Shown: in pieces, positions 32,758-48,101 of the stretch
Layout of the letters: each line of letters begins with the position of its first letter
Position numbering within the stretch: position 1 is the first letter of the stretch
Source of the DNA: Winogradskya humida
Lineage (GTDB): Bacteria > Actinomycetota > Actinomycetes > Mycobacteriales > Micromonosporaceae
DNA length: 64,000 nt
NCBI RefSeq assembly: GCF_016862215.1
Contig: NZ_BOMN01000027.1
Span: 62,001 to 126,000 of the forward strand
Direction: 5' to 3'
Position numbers and translations under genes: made by a program
The notes under the pieces: generated by a model
Told to the model about the DNA's origin: nothing
What the model saw: only the letters and a program-made list of their open reading frames with translations
Database searches by the model: none

Positions 32758-33132
32758 TCAGCTCTTCTCCTTCTTCGCGCCGTAACGGCTGCGGGCCTGC
32801 TTGCGGTTGCGGACACCCTGGGTGTCCAGCGAACCACGAACGATCTTGTAGCGGACGCCCGGGAGGTCCTTCACTCGACCGCCACGCACGAGCACGATCG
32901 AGTGCTCCTGCAGGTTGTGGCCGACGCCCGGGATGTACGCCGTCACCTCGATCTGGCTGCTGAGCTTCACACGAGCGACCTTGCGCAGCGCAGAGTTCGG
33001 CTTCTTGGGGGTGGTGGTGTACACGCGCGTGCACACGCCGCGCCGCTGAGGACTTCCCTTCAGCGCCGGCGTCTTGGTCTTACTCGTCTTCGCCTGTCGG
33101 CCCTTTCGGACCAGCTGCTGGATCGTGGGCAC
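32758..33132 (-). CDS. rpsL: 30S ribosomal protein S12
   Basis: 124 aa from a GTG at 33132 ([20 protein letters not shown]). S12 controls decoding accuracy. The streptomycin-contact lysines are wild type: Lys43 in [13 protein letters not shown] and Lys88 in [12 protein letters not shown], so ribosomal streptomycin resistance is not expected. A 5' extension of the same frame reaches 33252 but covers the untranslated leader. First gene of the str operon. Confidence 0.98.
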   Translation of the reverse strand: MPTIQQLVRKGRQAKTSKTKTPALKGSPQRRGVCTRVYTTTPKKPNSALRKVARVKLSSQIEVTAYIPGVGHNLQEHSIVLVRGGRVKDLPGVRYKIVRGSLDTQGVRNRKQARSRYGAKKEKS

Positions 33133-33385
33133 CGGGTTTCTCCGCTCCCTTCGGCCGCCCTTCAGCGGCCGCAACGTCTTCGTTTTGCCTGGTGTGCGCA
33201 CCGACCCTGGGGGTCGGCCCGCACCCGCGGTCGGGCGTGTCGTCCGGCTCACGGTCCCGCCACACGCGGTTGCGCGTAACGAGTTCTGTCATTGTCGGGC
33301 TCAGCCCGTCGTGCTCATCGCCCCGTCGTTCTACAGACTCGGGCGCACGCACGAGTTGCCCGGGCGAGCCCGGGCGCAAGGGGAA
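33133..33385 (-). promoter_or_regulatory. rpsL untranslated leader
   Basis: From the predicted start near 33378 the leader is about 245 bases. It contains a near-start CCCGGGC/GCCCGGG stem (33362-33377), the 19-base element (33224-33242) also found before rpsJ, and a CCGACCC/GGGTCGG hairpin (33201-33217). No open frame with an SD was found inside it. Confidence 0.65.
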
Positions 33386-33414
33386 AGAGTACCCACCATT
33401 AGCACGCAGGTCAA
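33386..33414 (-). promoter_or_regulatory. Sigma-A promoter of the str operon
   Basis: Minus-strand TTGACC (33409-33414), a 17-base spacer and TACTCT (33386-33391): the best -35/-10 pair in the window, with A/T-rich TTTT just before the -35. It would drive rpsL-rpsG-fusA-tuf. Confidence 0.8.
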
Positions 33415-33561
33415 AACGAGAGGCTCGAACATGAGCAGCTCAGACCAACCAGCTTGACGATGGACATCTCCGCTTAGCAAGTGTACCGGGTCTTCCTGGG
33501 ACGCAACGCCGCGGTGCCGGTTTCCCGCAGCTGGCCCCAAGATGACCTCACAAGGGCGGCC

Positions 33562-34080
33562 TCAGGATGACTGCAACACCACTACCAACAGCAGAGTCAG
33601 GACCGCAATTCCCGCTCCCGCACCACCACACCAGATGCCCGCGAGCGCCACACCGCCGCCCGTGAAGCGCACGCGACCGGCCTGGCCTGAGCGTTTGATC
33701 TGGCGCCGCGCCGCCAGACCCACCGTGATCGCACCCCCACCGGCTATGGCACTGAGCAGAGCGAATGCCCCGGCCACCAGCGCACCCCACCCCTGCGACG
33801 ACCCGGCCAGGCCGAAGCAGAGCACCAGGGTGGAGACCAGGATCGCTGCGATCCCCGCCGCGAGTGCGCCGACGGCGAGGCCGGACGTGATCGGCGGCAC
33901 CCTGAGCTGCACCAGGCCGAACTCGGTGCCGGGCACGGGGTCGACCCGCTCCGGGGTCCACGCCTCTCCCGCCTTGGGCGCCATCACCACCGGCTGCCCC
34001 GGCTGCCCGGGCCACGAACCTGGCTGTTGCGTCACCAGCTGTCCCTCTCGACCGCGTTCCCATACGTGCATGACGAGCAT
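33562..34080 (-). CDS. DUF4190-like membrane protein
   Basis: About 172 aa from ATG 34080 (GTG 34098 or ATG 34071 are alternatives). A Pro/Gly/Gln-rich cytoplasmic N-terminus of about 60 residues is followed by three hydrophobic segments: one around AVGALAAGIAAILVSTLVL, one around GALVAGAFALLSAIAGGGAI followed by LAARRQIKRSG, and the last GVALAGIWCGGAGAG plus TLLLVVVL. This pattern is that of DUF4190 proteins, of unknown function. It lies on the same strand as, and downstream of, another small membrane protein, between rpoC and the rpsL promoter. Confidence 0.75.
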   Translation of the reverse strand: MLVMHVWERGREGQLVTQQPGSWPGQPGQPVVMAPKAGEAWTPERVDPVPGTEFGLVQLRVPPITSGLAVGALAAGIAAILVSTLVLCFGLAGSSQGWGALVAGAFALLSAIAGGGAITVGLAARRQIKRSGQAGRVRFTGGGVALAGIWCGGAGAGIAVLTLLLVVVLQSS

Positions 34081-34126
34081 GTCACCCGAACGTGGCACAG
34101 CGCAGCCCGAGGGACGCCGGACGGGC

Positions 34127-34480
34127 TCAGTCGGTGCCGGGGGCGAAGTCCTGGCCGCCGGAACTCCCGGCGAAATGCAGCAGACCGGCGATGACGGCGA
34201 CGACCAGCGCGGTCAGCGCCAGGACTATGCCGGCCCAGGCCAGCGCGCGGCCGCGGCGCACCCATCTGGCGCCGAGCAGGTAGCCGCCCGACGCGTAGTG
34301 CTCGCGGGAGACCTGCCGGGCGAGCAGCAAGGCGATCGTGGCCGGGATCACGCCGCCGATGAACGGGCCGGTGAGCAGCGCCACCAGTCCGAGGGCGAAG
34401 ACGGCCCGCGCCTTGGTGGCGGGCACCGGCTCCGGGTCCATCGGATGGCGGGTGGGTGCGGCGGAGACAGGGAGCGTCAC
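34127..34480 (-). CDS. Small DUF4190-like membrane protein
   Basis: 117 aa from a GTG at 34480 with GGAGCG upstream. Two hydrophobic segments ([20 protein letters not shown] running to ATIALLLA, and GRALAWAGIVLALTALVVAV running to IAGLLHF) flank a basic loop RQVSREHYASGGYLLGARWV. It resembles DUF4190-type proteins and its downstream neighbour, with which it probably forms an operon (28-46 base spacer). Function unknown. Confidence 0.7.
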   Translation of the reverse strand: MTLPVSAAPTRHPMDPEPVPATKARAVFALGLVALLTGPFIGGVIPATIALLLARQVSREHYASGGYLLGARWVRRGRALAWAGIVLALTALVVAVIAGLLHFAGSSGGQDFAPGTD

Positions 34481-34510
34481 CGCTCCATTCTAGGAGCACG
34501 AGGAACGCCG

Positions 34511-34541
34511 AAGGGCGCCCGCGCGATGCGCGGACGCCCTT
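34511..34541 (-). terminator. Terminator-like hairpin after rpoC
   Basis: The stem AAGGGCG-CCGCGC / GCGCGG-CGCCCTT with one mismatch and an ATCG loop begins about 30 bases after the rpoC stop. No long T-tract; likely end of the rpoBC transcript. Confidence 0.65.
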
Positions 34542-34571
34542 GGCTCAACAGCTCAGATCAACAGCAGGAGA

Positions 34572-38462
<3,891 letters not shown>

Positions 38463-38554
38463 TTGGTCTATCCCTCGTGTTTCCTTGCTCGGATGAATTC
38501 CAGGCCGGCGGGGGGCGTCCCCGGCGAGAAGAAGCTCACCGGGGACGCTCTCCG

Positions 38555-41995
<3,441 letters not shown>

Positions 41996-42554
41996 GATGC
42001 GTCCTTCCGAGGACCGGTGCTGCTGATGCGGCTGAGCTGCTGATGCAACTGCTGCGCTGTCTACTGCCCTGGGCACTCCAATGGACCCCCAGGAAATCAT
42101 CCTGATGGATGTCCCTGCAGGGCTCAAGGCAGAAGGCAGCGCAAACTAGCAGTGTAGCCGCTCGGCTAACCGCTGTCCAGCCCACACCTGAGGGTGCCTG
42201 CGGAACACGTCCCGAACGCCTCTGACCTGCACCTTTATCGGTGCTCCCCGGTCAGTGCCTCAGCGGGACCGCTCAACGCGGCGTGCTGCCCTCCGGTGCC
42301 GGTCCGCAGGAGCCGACAAAATCTCGGCTGCCCTTGGACGGCTGTCGCAAGCGCGGAAACTTGCTGATGTCAGCGTGCCTGTCAGCGGACACACAGTCAA
42401 GGGTTGTGCCGCGGGTCGAACGTGTGCCGTCGTCCCGCAGACGCCGCGCTGCGCCTGAGAATCAGCATAAAAGATGATTGGCCGTTTTCGTCAGTCGTCC
42501 ATCCGACCGCCGAAGAAACGGCTCCTGACCTGCGGTTCTATCGGGATGCGCGAA
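41996..42554 (-). other. rpoB leader and promoter region
   Basis: About 560 non-coding bases between the rplL attenuator and rpoB. It holds two candidate promoters (about 42372-42400 and 42464-42469). Short frames on both strands lack SD sites and family resemblance. The RNA leader from the nearer promoter would be about 370 bases. Confidence 0.6.
42372..42400 (-). promoter_or_regulatory. Candidate rpoBC promoter
   Basis: Minus-strand TTGACT (42395-42400), 17 bases, CACGCT (42372-42377). The -35 is strong, the -10 imperfect. A second -10-like TATGCT (42464-42469) with a poor -35 (CTGACG, 19-base spacer) lies upstream. Confidence 0.55.
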
Positions 42555-42586
42555 CGAGCGGAGACCCTGTGAAGGGTCCCCGCTCG
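42555..42586 (-). terminator. Attenuator hairpin between rplL and rpoB
   Basis: CGAGCGG-GACCCT / AGGGTC-CCGCTCG with a TCAC loop starts about 27 bases after the rplL stop. Such a partial terminator lowers rpoBC expression relative to rplJL in many bacteria; the imperfect T-tract (TTCGCGC) fits leaky termination. Confidence 0.75.
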
Positions 42587-42613
42587 TGCGAGGTGGTGCG
42601 GTGGAGCCTCAGG

Positions 42614-43000
42614 TCACTTGAGGGTGACCTTGGCGCCCTCGCCCTCGAGCTTGGCCTTGGCAGCCTCGGCCTTCTCCTTGTCGACACCCTCGAGGATCGC
42701 CTTGGGGGCGGCCTCAACGGCGTCCTTGGCCTCCTTGAGGCCCAGGCCGGTCAGCTCACGCACGACCTTGATGACCTGGATCTTCTTGCCACCGTCGGCC
42801 TCGAGGACGACGTCGAAGGAGTCCTTCTCCGGCTCCGCCTCGGCGGCGACGGCGGCCGGGCCGGCAACCGCGACGGGCGCGGCGGCGGTGACCTCGAAGA
42901 CCTCTTCGAACTGCTTCACGAACTCGGAGAGCTCGATCAGGGTCATTTCCTTGAACGCGTCGAGCAGCTCGTCGGTGCTGAGCTTCGCCATGTCTGGCAA
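42614..43000 (-). CDS. rplL: 50S ribosomal protein L7/L12
   Basis: 128 aa stalk protein recruiting translation GTPases. N-terminal dimerisation helix ([20 protein letters not shown]), Ala-rich hinge ([16 protein letters not shown]), and C-terminal factor-binding domain ([40 protein letters not shown]). It follows rplJ by 46 bases. Confidence 0.98.
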   Translation of the reverse strand: MPDMAKLSTDELLDAFKEMTLIELSEFVKQFEEVFEVTAAAPVAVAGPAAVAAEAEPEKDSFDVVLEADGGKKIQVIKVVRELTGLGLKEAKDAVEAAPKAILEGVDKEKAEAAKAKLEGEGAKVTLK

Positions 43001-43046
43001 CCTTTCGTTGGTTCTGTGGGTGTTAAGTCACTCCGCGCGGGCCGAA

Positions 43047-43592
43047 TCAGGCCTCGGCGGAACCGTCCTGCGCGCGCTTGTCCTGCAGCGCAGCCGCAAG
43101 ACGTGCGACCTGGGCGAGCGGGGCCTGGAACGTGGCCGCTGCCTTGGTCAGGTTGCCCTTCATGGCGCCGGCCAGCTTGGCCAGCAGCACCTCACGGGAC
43201 TCGAGGTCAGCGATCTTGCTGACCTCGGCCGCCGAGATGGCCTTGCCCTCGAAGACGCCGCCCTTGATCACCAGGGCGGGGTTGGTCTTGGCGAAGGCAC
43301 GAAGGCCCTTGGCCGCCTCGACCGGGTCGCCGCTGACGAACGCGAGCGCGGTAGGACCGGCGAAGAGCGCGTCGAGACCATCGATGCCCGCATCGGTGGC
43401 AGCACGCTTCGCGAGCGTGTTCTTCGACACGGAGTACTTGGTCTCGCGGCCGAGGGTGCGACGCAGTTCACTGATCTGGGCAACCGTGAGACCGCGGTAC
43501 TCGGTCAACAGGGTGGCCGACGAGTTACGGAACTGCTCCGTGAGCTCGGCAACGGCAGAGGCCTTATCGGCCCGGACCGGCTTGTCCGCCAT
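43047..43592 (-). CDS. rplJ: 50S ribosomal protein L10
   Basis: 181 aa. L10 anchors the L7/L12 stalk to 23S rRNA and feeds back on its own leader. N-terminal RNA-binding part includes [20 protein letters not shown] and [15 protein letters not shown]; the C-terminal helix binds L12 dimers. SD AAAGGAGGGAC directly upstream. Leader structures and a promoter precede it. Confidence 0.98.
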   Translation of the reverse strand: MADKPVRADKASAVAELTEQFRNSSATLLTEYRGLTVAQISELRRTLGRETKYSVSKNTLAKRAATDAGIDGLDALFAGPTALAFVSGDPVEAAKGLRAFAKTNPALVIKGGVFEGKAISAAEVSKIADLESREVLLAKLAGAMKGNLTKAAATFQAPLAQVARLAAALQDKRAQDGSAEA

Positions 43593-43639
43593 GTCCCTCC
43601 TTTCAATGCTCGAAGATCCGCTGGTGAGATAGCGGGCCC

Positions 43640-43815
43640 GAACATGAGAAACGCCCCGGCGCAGGGCGCACGGGGCGGGACATGGGCACCAGAGGCGCCT
43701 TCATGATCACGAACCGTTCTCCCCTGCGCGGGTCGCCCGCATGTCGCGGGACCTTCGTCCGAACCTGCCGTCTTTCGACGGGGAATCGGATACCAGCGGT
43801 CTATGGGTGGAACTC
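43640..43815 (-). promoter_or_regulatory. L10-type ribosomal leader of rplJL
   Basis: From the predicted start near 43816 the leader begins CCACCCATAGACCGCTGG, with the AGACCGCxGGT segment seen in bacterial L10 leaders, followed by paired elements and CGACCCGCGCAGGGGAG. L10 (with L12) binds this type of kink-turn leader to shut off rplJL. Identified by memory of the family, not by a covariance model. Confidence 0.6.
43646..43678 (-). terminator. Terminator-like hairpin in the rplJ leader
   Basis: CGCCCCG / CGGGGCG with a GC-rich 12-base loop followed by TTTCTC on the minus strand, about 55 bases before rplJ. Placed where an L10-dependent attenuator would act. Confidence 0.65.
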
Positions 43816-43823
43816 TGAGTCAG

Positions 43824-43852
43824 AGGTTACGCGGAGAAGCGCCCGGATCCAA
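43824..43852 (-). promoter_or_regulatory. Candidate sigma-A promoter of rplJL
   Basis: Minus-strand TTGGAT (43847-43852), 17-base spacer, TAACCT (43824-43829). It lies against the end of the upstream permease gene and would start RNA exactly at the L10-type leader. Confidence 0.68.
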
Positions 43853-43858
43853 ATCGGC

Positions 43859-44554
43859 TCACGAGCGCCGGCGCCGGACCGCGGCGTACCCGGCGAGAAC
43901 GGCACCGCACCACACGACCGCCCAGCCGACGAGCAGCAGGAAGGCCCCTGGGCTGGGCACGGGCACCTCGGCGAGCGCGCGGGAGACAGCCATCACCGGC
44001 GGCACGGACCAGGGTGCGATCGAGCCTCGTAGCCCCAGGACGACCACGAGCACCGACCCTGTGACGAGCACCACGACCCCATTGCGGACCGTACGCGTAA
44101 CCGCCCGGCAAGCAACCGACCCCAGCGCCACCCCCGCCCCCAGCGCCAGCACATGCGCGAGCACCCCGAGCCCGACACCGGCGACGATCGAGGTCTCCCC
44201 CGGCTTCGGTGGACCGATCGCGCCCATGACCAGCGGAACAGCGATCGCCACGACGGTGAACGCCAACCCGGCCGCAACGGCAGCCAGAGCGCCCGCGGCG
44301 GACTCCCGGGCAGCGCCCACGGCGACGCGGGCGAGGCGGCGCTGGACGTCCGGCTCGGCGTCCAGGACCACCTTGGTGAGCCAGGCGAAGACCGGGAACA
44401 GCATGGCCGCCGAATATCCGTAGGCGGAGGCAGCCGGCGACTGGCCGCCGCCGTGGATGATGCCGAGCACCACGAGCCCGGCGATCAGGGGTGCGAGGAT
44501 CCGGCCACCGCGGACGAGGGCCACGAGGCGCATCCGAGCCAACGCGATCGTCAT
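43859..44554 (-). CDS. ABC exporter permease (six-helix ABC-2-like)
   Basis: 231 aa from ATG 44554, overlapping the ATPase stop (ATGA). About six hydrophobic segments can be traced (for example GRILAPLIAGLVVLGIIHGG, FTVVAIAVPLVMGAIG, VGLGVLAHVLALGAGVALGS, GVVVLVTGSVLVVVLGL, and a last AFLLLVGWAVVWCGAVLAG). The mostly Ala/Gly/Val helices and the lack of a conserved domain leave the substrate unknown. It forms a two-gene unit with the ATPase, inserted between rplA and rplJ. Confidence 0.78.
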   Translation of the reverse strand: MTIALARMRLVALVRGGRILAPLIAGLVVLGIIHGGGQSPAASAYGYSAAMLFPVFAWLTKVVLDAEPDVQRRLARVAVGAARESAAGALAAVAAGLAFTVVAIAVPLVMGAIGPPKPGETSIVAGVGLGVLAHVLALGAGVALGSVACRAVTRTVRNGVVVLVTGSVLVVVLGLRGSIAPWSVPPVMAVSRALAEVPVPSPGAFLLLVGWAVVWCGAVLAGYAAVRRRRS

Positions 44555-45294
44555 GCGCGCTCCTCGCGTACCCGGAGAATGCGATGACCCTCGGCACTCA
44601 GCCGGGCCATCAGCTGGTCTGCCTCCGCTCGTGGGACGGCGAGCTCGAGAATGACGTCCTCCGGGACCGGCTCCGGGGCAGGGACTCCGGTGACCACCGT
44701 GCCGTTCTGCACGCTCCAGCGGATCGCGCCCGGCAGCGACGCGATCTCGCCGCGATGATCGCTGATCAGAACCGCTCCCCCGGCACCGGTCACCTCGGCG
44801 ACGATCTGCGGGACCAGGGTGCGGGCTGCGGAGTCCAGGCCCTCCCACGGCTCGTCCAGGACCAGCAGACCCGGCGGGACCAGGAGTGCCTGGGCGAGGC
44901 CGACCTTCTGCGCCGTGCCCTTGGAGAGCGCGCCCAGCCGGATGTGGCGGTGCTCACCGAGACCGAGCCGCTCGATCCAGTGATCGATCTCGGACCGGCT
45001 CCGCGGCCCGCGCAGACCTCGCAGGGCCGCCATCGCGGTCAGATACTGCTCGGTGGTGAACGGCTGGTCGGCGGGGAAACGCTCGGGGACCCAGCCCACG
45101 ACCGGCGGTCGATCCAGGACCGCACCACGCACCGGCTCCAGGACGCCGGCGGCCAGCTGAAGGAGGGTCGACTTGCCCGCGCCGTTGCGGCCCAGCACGA
45201 CCACCGTGGCGCCGGGGTCGACGGTGGCAGTCACTTCCGTGAGCGCCCAGCCCGCGCGGCGCGCGTAGCGGAACCAGATCCGGTCGAATCGCAC
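44551..45294 (-). CDS. ABC transporter ATPase
   Basis: 247 aa from a GTG at 45294 with CGAGG upstream; the frame opens at a TTG (45312) inside the U-tract of the rplA terminator, which is an unlikely start. Walker A GRNGAGKST, signature LSKGTAQKVGLAQ, Walker B LLVLDEPWEGLD and the H-loop ISDHRGE are all present. The signature LSKGT instead of LSGGQ is common in ABC-2-type exporters. Partner of the adjoining permease. Confidence 0.88.
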   Translation of the reverse strand: MRFDRIWFRYARRAGWALTEVTATVDPGATVVVLGRNGAGKSTLLQLAAGVLEPVRGAVLDRPPVVGWVPERFPADQPFTTEQYLTAMAALRGLRGPRSRSEIDHWIERLGLGEHRHIRLGALSKGTAQKVGLAQALLVPPGLLVLDEPWEGLDSAARTLVPQIVAEVTGAGGAVLISDHRGEIASLPGAIRWSVQNGTVVTGVPAPEPVPEDVILELAVPRAEADQLMARLSAEGHRILRVREERA

Positions 45295-45310
45295 GCGGGC
45301 AGCCTCGCAC

Positions 45311-45345
45311 AAAAAAGCCCCCGGGGATGTCCCCGGGGGCTTTCA
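45311..45345 (-). terminator. Intrinsic terminator after rplA
   Basis: Stem AAAGCCCCCGGGGA / TCCCCGGGGGCTTT with a short loop followed by TTTTTT on the minus strand, 16 bases after the rplA stop. It separates rplA from the ABC pair. Confidence 0.95.
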
Positions 45346-45360
45346 TGACAAACGGTGCGA

Positions 45361-46074
45361 TCAGGCGTCAGCGTTGTCGCGGAGGTTCTTGACGACCTTC
45401 GGGTCGACCGGCACGCCGGGGCCCATCGTGGTGCTGACGGTGACCTTCTTGAGGTAGGTGCCCTTGGCGGCCGACGGCTTGGCCCGCAGGACCTCGTCGA
45501 GCACCGCGCTGTAGTTCTCGAGGAGCTGCTCGGCCGAGAACGACGCCTTGCCGATGATCAGGTGCAGGTTGGAGTGCTTGTCCACCCGGAACGTGATCTT
45601 GCCGCCCTTGATGTCGGACACGGCCTTGGTCACGTCGACGGTGACCGTGCCGGTCTTCGGGTTGGGCATGAGGCCACGGGGGCCGAGGATCCGGGCGATC
45701 CGGCCGATCTTGGCCATCTGGTCCGGGGTGGCGATCGCGGCGTCGAAGTCGAGCCAGCCGCCCTGGATGCGGGCCACGAGCTCGTCCGTGCCGACCTCGT
45801 CCGCACCGGCGGCGACGGCCTCTTCAGCCTTGGCGCCCTGGGCGAAGACGATGACGCGGGCGGTCTTGCCCGTGCCGTGCGGCAGGTTGACGACGCCACG
45901 GACCATCTGGTCAGCCTTACGCGGGTCGACACCGAGGCGCATGGCGACCTCGACCGTGGCATCGAACTTGGCGGTGCTGCTGCCCTTGGCCAGGGACACG
46001 GCCTCGGCGGGCGCGTAGAGCGAGTCGAGGTTGATCGACTCGGCGGCCTTGCGGTAAGCCTTGCTGCGCTGCAT
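45361..46074 (-). CDS. rplA: 50S ribosomal protein L1
   Basis: 237 aa. L1 forms the mobile stalk that moves E-site tRNA and represses its own messenger in E. coli. [57 protein letters not shown] and [15 protein letters not shown] are typical. The SD CAGGAG is close to the ATG. The expected upstream partner rplK is missing: nusG ends only 59 bases before. Confidence 0.98.
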   Translation of the reverse strand: MQRSKAYRKAAESINLDSLYAPAEAVSLAKGSSTAKFDATVEVAMRLGVDPRKADQMVRGVVNLPHGTGKTARVIVFAQGAKAEEAVAAGADEVGTDELVARIQGGWLDFDAAIATPDQMAKIGRIARILGPRGLMPNPKTGTVTVDVTKAVSDIKGGKITFRVDKHSNLHLIIGKASFSAEQLLENYSAVLDEVLRAKPSAAKGTYLKKVTVSTTMGPGVPVDPKVVKNLRDNADA

Positions 46075-46133
46075 TTTCTTTTACTCCTGTGGTAGATGGC
46101 GGGGCTGGAGAGCCCCTCCCACGACGAACCAGG
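46075..46133 (-). other. nusG-rplA spacer lacking rplK
   Basis: 59 bases. It holds a GGGGCT/AGCCCC hairpin (loop CTCC) and the rplA SD, and no part of an L11 gene. In nearly all bacteria rplK occupies this position. Confidence 0.85.
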
Positions 46134-46946
46134 TCAGATCTTGGCGACCTGGTTGAAGTTCAGCTCGACCGGGGTCTCCCGGCCGAAGATGGACACCAGC
46201 ACCTTCAACTTCTGCTGGTCGGCATTGATTTCCGAGATGGAGGCCGGCAGCGAGGCGAACGCGCCGTCGGTCACGGTGACCGAGTCGCCGACCTCGAAGT
46301 CGAGGACCCTGATCTCGGGCTTCGCCTTCTTCTCCTCCGCCACGACGGCCGGTGCCAGCCACTTCAGCACCTCGTCGAGCGAGAGCGGAGCCGGGCGGTC
46401 GACGCGGTCGGTCGCCCCGACGAAGCCGGTCACACCGGGCGTGTTGCGCACACAGGAGTAGGACTCAGGGCTGAGGTCCATCCGGACCAGGATGTAGCCG
46501 GGGAAGACCTTGGCCTGCACCTGGTTGCGCTTGCCGTTCTTGACCTCGACCTCTTCGCGGGTCGGCACCTCGACCTGGAAGATGAAATCCTCCATGTCGA
46601 GGCTCGTGATCCGGGTCTCGAGGTTGGTCTTGACCTTGTTCTCGTAGCCGGCGTAGGAGTGCACGACGTACCAGTCGCCCGGCGCGTAACGCAGCTTCTG
46701 ACGCAGCTCGGCCACGGGGTCGTAGTTCTCGTCAACGTCGGGAGCGACCTCGTCCTCGGCCTCGGCGGCCTCGTCCTCGGTGGCACCGTCCTCGACAGCC
46801 TCGTCCGAATCGATGGCCTCGGCGGCCTCGGCGGGCTCAGTGGCGGCCTCGACCGACTCGGCGTCGCCCGCCGTGGCCACCGAGGACTGCTCGTCGGCGG
46901 CGGAGCCCTTCTCCAGGGCGGCGGTCTCGTCGTCGTACTCAGGCAC
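46134..46946 (-). CDS. nusG: Transcription termination/antitermination factor NusG
   Basis: 270 aa. The C-terminal ~175 residues are NusG: NGN domain ([51 protein letters not shown]) and KOW domain ([37 protein letters not shown]). A long acidic N-terminal extension of about 90 residues ([20 protein letters not shown]) is usual in actinobacteria and presumably disordered. GTG start at 46946; a 27-base gap follows secE. Confidence 0.98.
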   Translation of the reverse strand: MPEYDDETAALEKGSAADEQSSVATAGDAESVEAATEPAEAAEAIDSDEAVEDGATEDEAAEAEDEVAPDVDENYDPVAELRQKLRYAPGDWYVVHSYAGYENKVKTNLETRITSLDMEDFIFQVEVPTREEVEVKNGKRNQVQAKVFPGYILVRMDLSPESYSCVRNTPGVTGFVGATDRVDRPAPLSLDEVLKWLAPAVVAEEKKAKPEIRVLDFEVGDSVTVTDGAFASLPASISEINADQQKLKVLVSIFGRETPVELNFNQVAKI

Positions 46947-46973
46947 GCTTGCTCACTTCCGTAACTATCAGCT

Positions 46974-47372
46974 TCAGTTGCCGAACGACGCCAGGATGGC
47001 CTTGCCGAACCCGTAGTCCAGAACGGCCACGATCGTGGTCATCACAGTGACGAAGGCGATGACCACGCCCGTGTAGGTCAGCAATTCCTTACGCGTCGGC
47101 CAGATGACCTTACGCAGCTCACCGACAACCTCGCGGAAGAAACCACCGAAGCGTCCACTGCGCCGGGATTCCTTCTTCGGCTTGCTCTTGTCGGAGCTCT
47201 CGGCGTCGGAAGTCTCGTTGCGCTCAGCGGTCCCGCCGCCGACGGCCACCGGCTCGTCGTCCGCGACGACGTCATCCGCAACAACGGAGTCGTCGAACGC
47301 CTCGTCGTCGCCGGGGCGGTCAGCGTCGTCACCGGGTCGCTTACTCTCGGCCACTTCGCCCTCTTCCGTCAT
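46974..47372 (-). CDS. secE: Preprotein translocase subunit SecE
   Basis: 132 aa from ATG 47372 (MTEEGEVAESKRPGDDADRP); a GTG at 47396 would add eight residues. An acidic, disordered N-terminus of about 70 residues is followed by the conserved amphipathic helix REVVGELRKVIWPTRKELLT and one transmembrane helix YTGVVIAFVTVMTTIVAVLD. SecE clamps SecY. It is downstream of tRNA-Trp and upstream of nusG. Confidence 0.97.
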   Translation of the reverse strand: MTEEGEVAESKRPGDDADRPGDDEAFDDSVVADDVVADDEPVAVGGGTAERNETSDAESSDKSKPKKESRRSGRFGGFFREVVGELRKVIWPTRKELLTYTGVVIAFVTVMTTIVAVLDYGFGKAILASFGN

Positions 47373-47469
47373 CGGTCGGTGGTGGTTCCTGGGCACCTGA
47401 CGCGGCGCCTAGGTCGTACCGGCGGCCCGCGCCGGGCGGTCCGCCGCCGGGCCGATACGGGTCGGTGCG

Positions 47470-47542
<73 letters not shown>

Positions 47543-47617
47543 ATGTGCGGCTGCTCAGCCTGCTCCCCGAACGTTTTCACACACGGAAGGCAGGGACGAT
47601 TAGCCCCACGGCGAACC

Positions 47618-47647
47618 AGTGTACGGGTAGAGAGCCGGGTTGCCCAA
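47618..47647 (-). promoter_or_regulatory. Candidate promoter of tRNA-Trp/secE/nusG/rplA
   Basis: Minus-strand TTGGGC (47642-47647) and TACACT (47618-47623), 18-base spacer. RNA would begin about 68 bases before tRNA-Trp. Confidence 0.6.
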
Positions 47648-47703
47648 CCCGGCCCACCCACGCCTCACGCTGAGCCTTCCCGCAGCGGAAAACCCAGGCC
47701 AAA

Positions 47704-48099
47704 TCACCTTTTACGGATCACAGCCTTGCCCAGCGACAAAACCTTGACCCCATCGCAGGTCGCAACGACGTCAATCTTGGTCAGCCCGTCGTCGGTGACT
47801 TCCTTGATCACGCCGGTCACGACGACCTCGGTGCCCTCATCGGTGTCGGGCACGGGGACCGGGCGGGCGAAGCGCACGCCGTACTCCACGACCGCGTCAG
47901 GGGCACCGGCCCACGTGGACACGGCCCGGCCGGCGAGCGCCATCGTGAACATGCCGTGGGCGATCACACCGGGCAGGCCGACGCTCTGCGCGATCCGCTC
48001 GCTCCAGTGGATCGTGTTGAAGTCGCCGGACGCACCCGCGTAGCGGATCAGGTCGGCGCGGGTCACCTGGAAAGTTTGGGGCGGCAGCTGCTCAGCCAT
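47704..48099 (-). CDS. MaoC/hotdog dehydratase subunit, HadB-like
   Basis: 131 aa hotdog-fold protein with the hydratase-2 active-site motif in RYAGASGDFNTIHWSERIA (Asp and His) and GVIAHGMFTMALAG. In mycobacteria the equivalent HadB pairs with HadA or HadC as the (3R)-hydroxyacyl-ACP dehydratase of FAS-II. Here it follows the HadA-like gene by two bases. Outside mycolic-acid producers its physiological substrate is not certain. Confidence 0.85.
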   Translation of the reverse strand: MAEQLPPQTFQVTRADLIRYAGASGDFNTIHWSERIAQSVGLPGVIAHGMFTMALAGRAVSTWAGAPDAVVEYGVRFARPVPVPDTDEGTEVVVTGVIKEVTDDGLTKIDVVATCDGVKVLSLGKAVIRKR

Positions 48100-48101
48100 G
48101 A

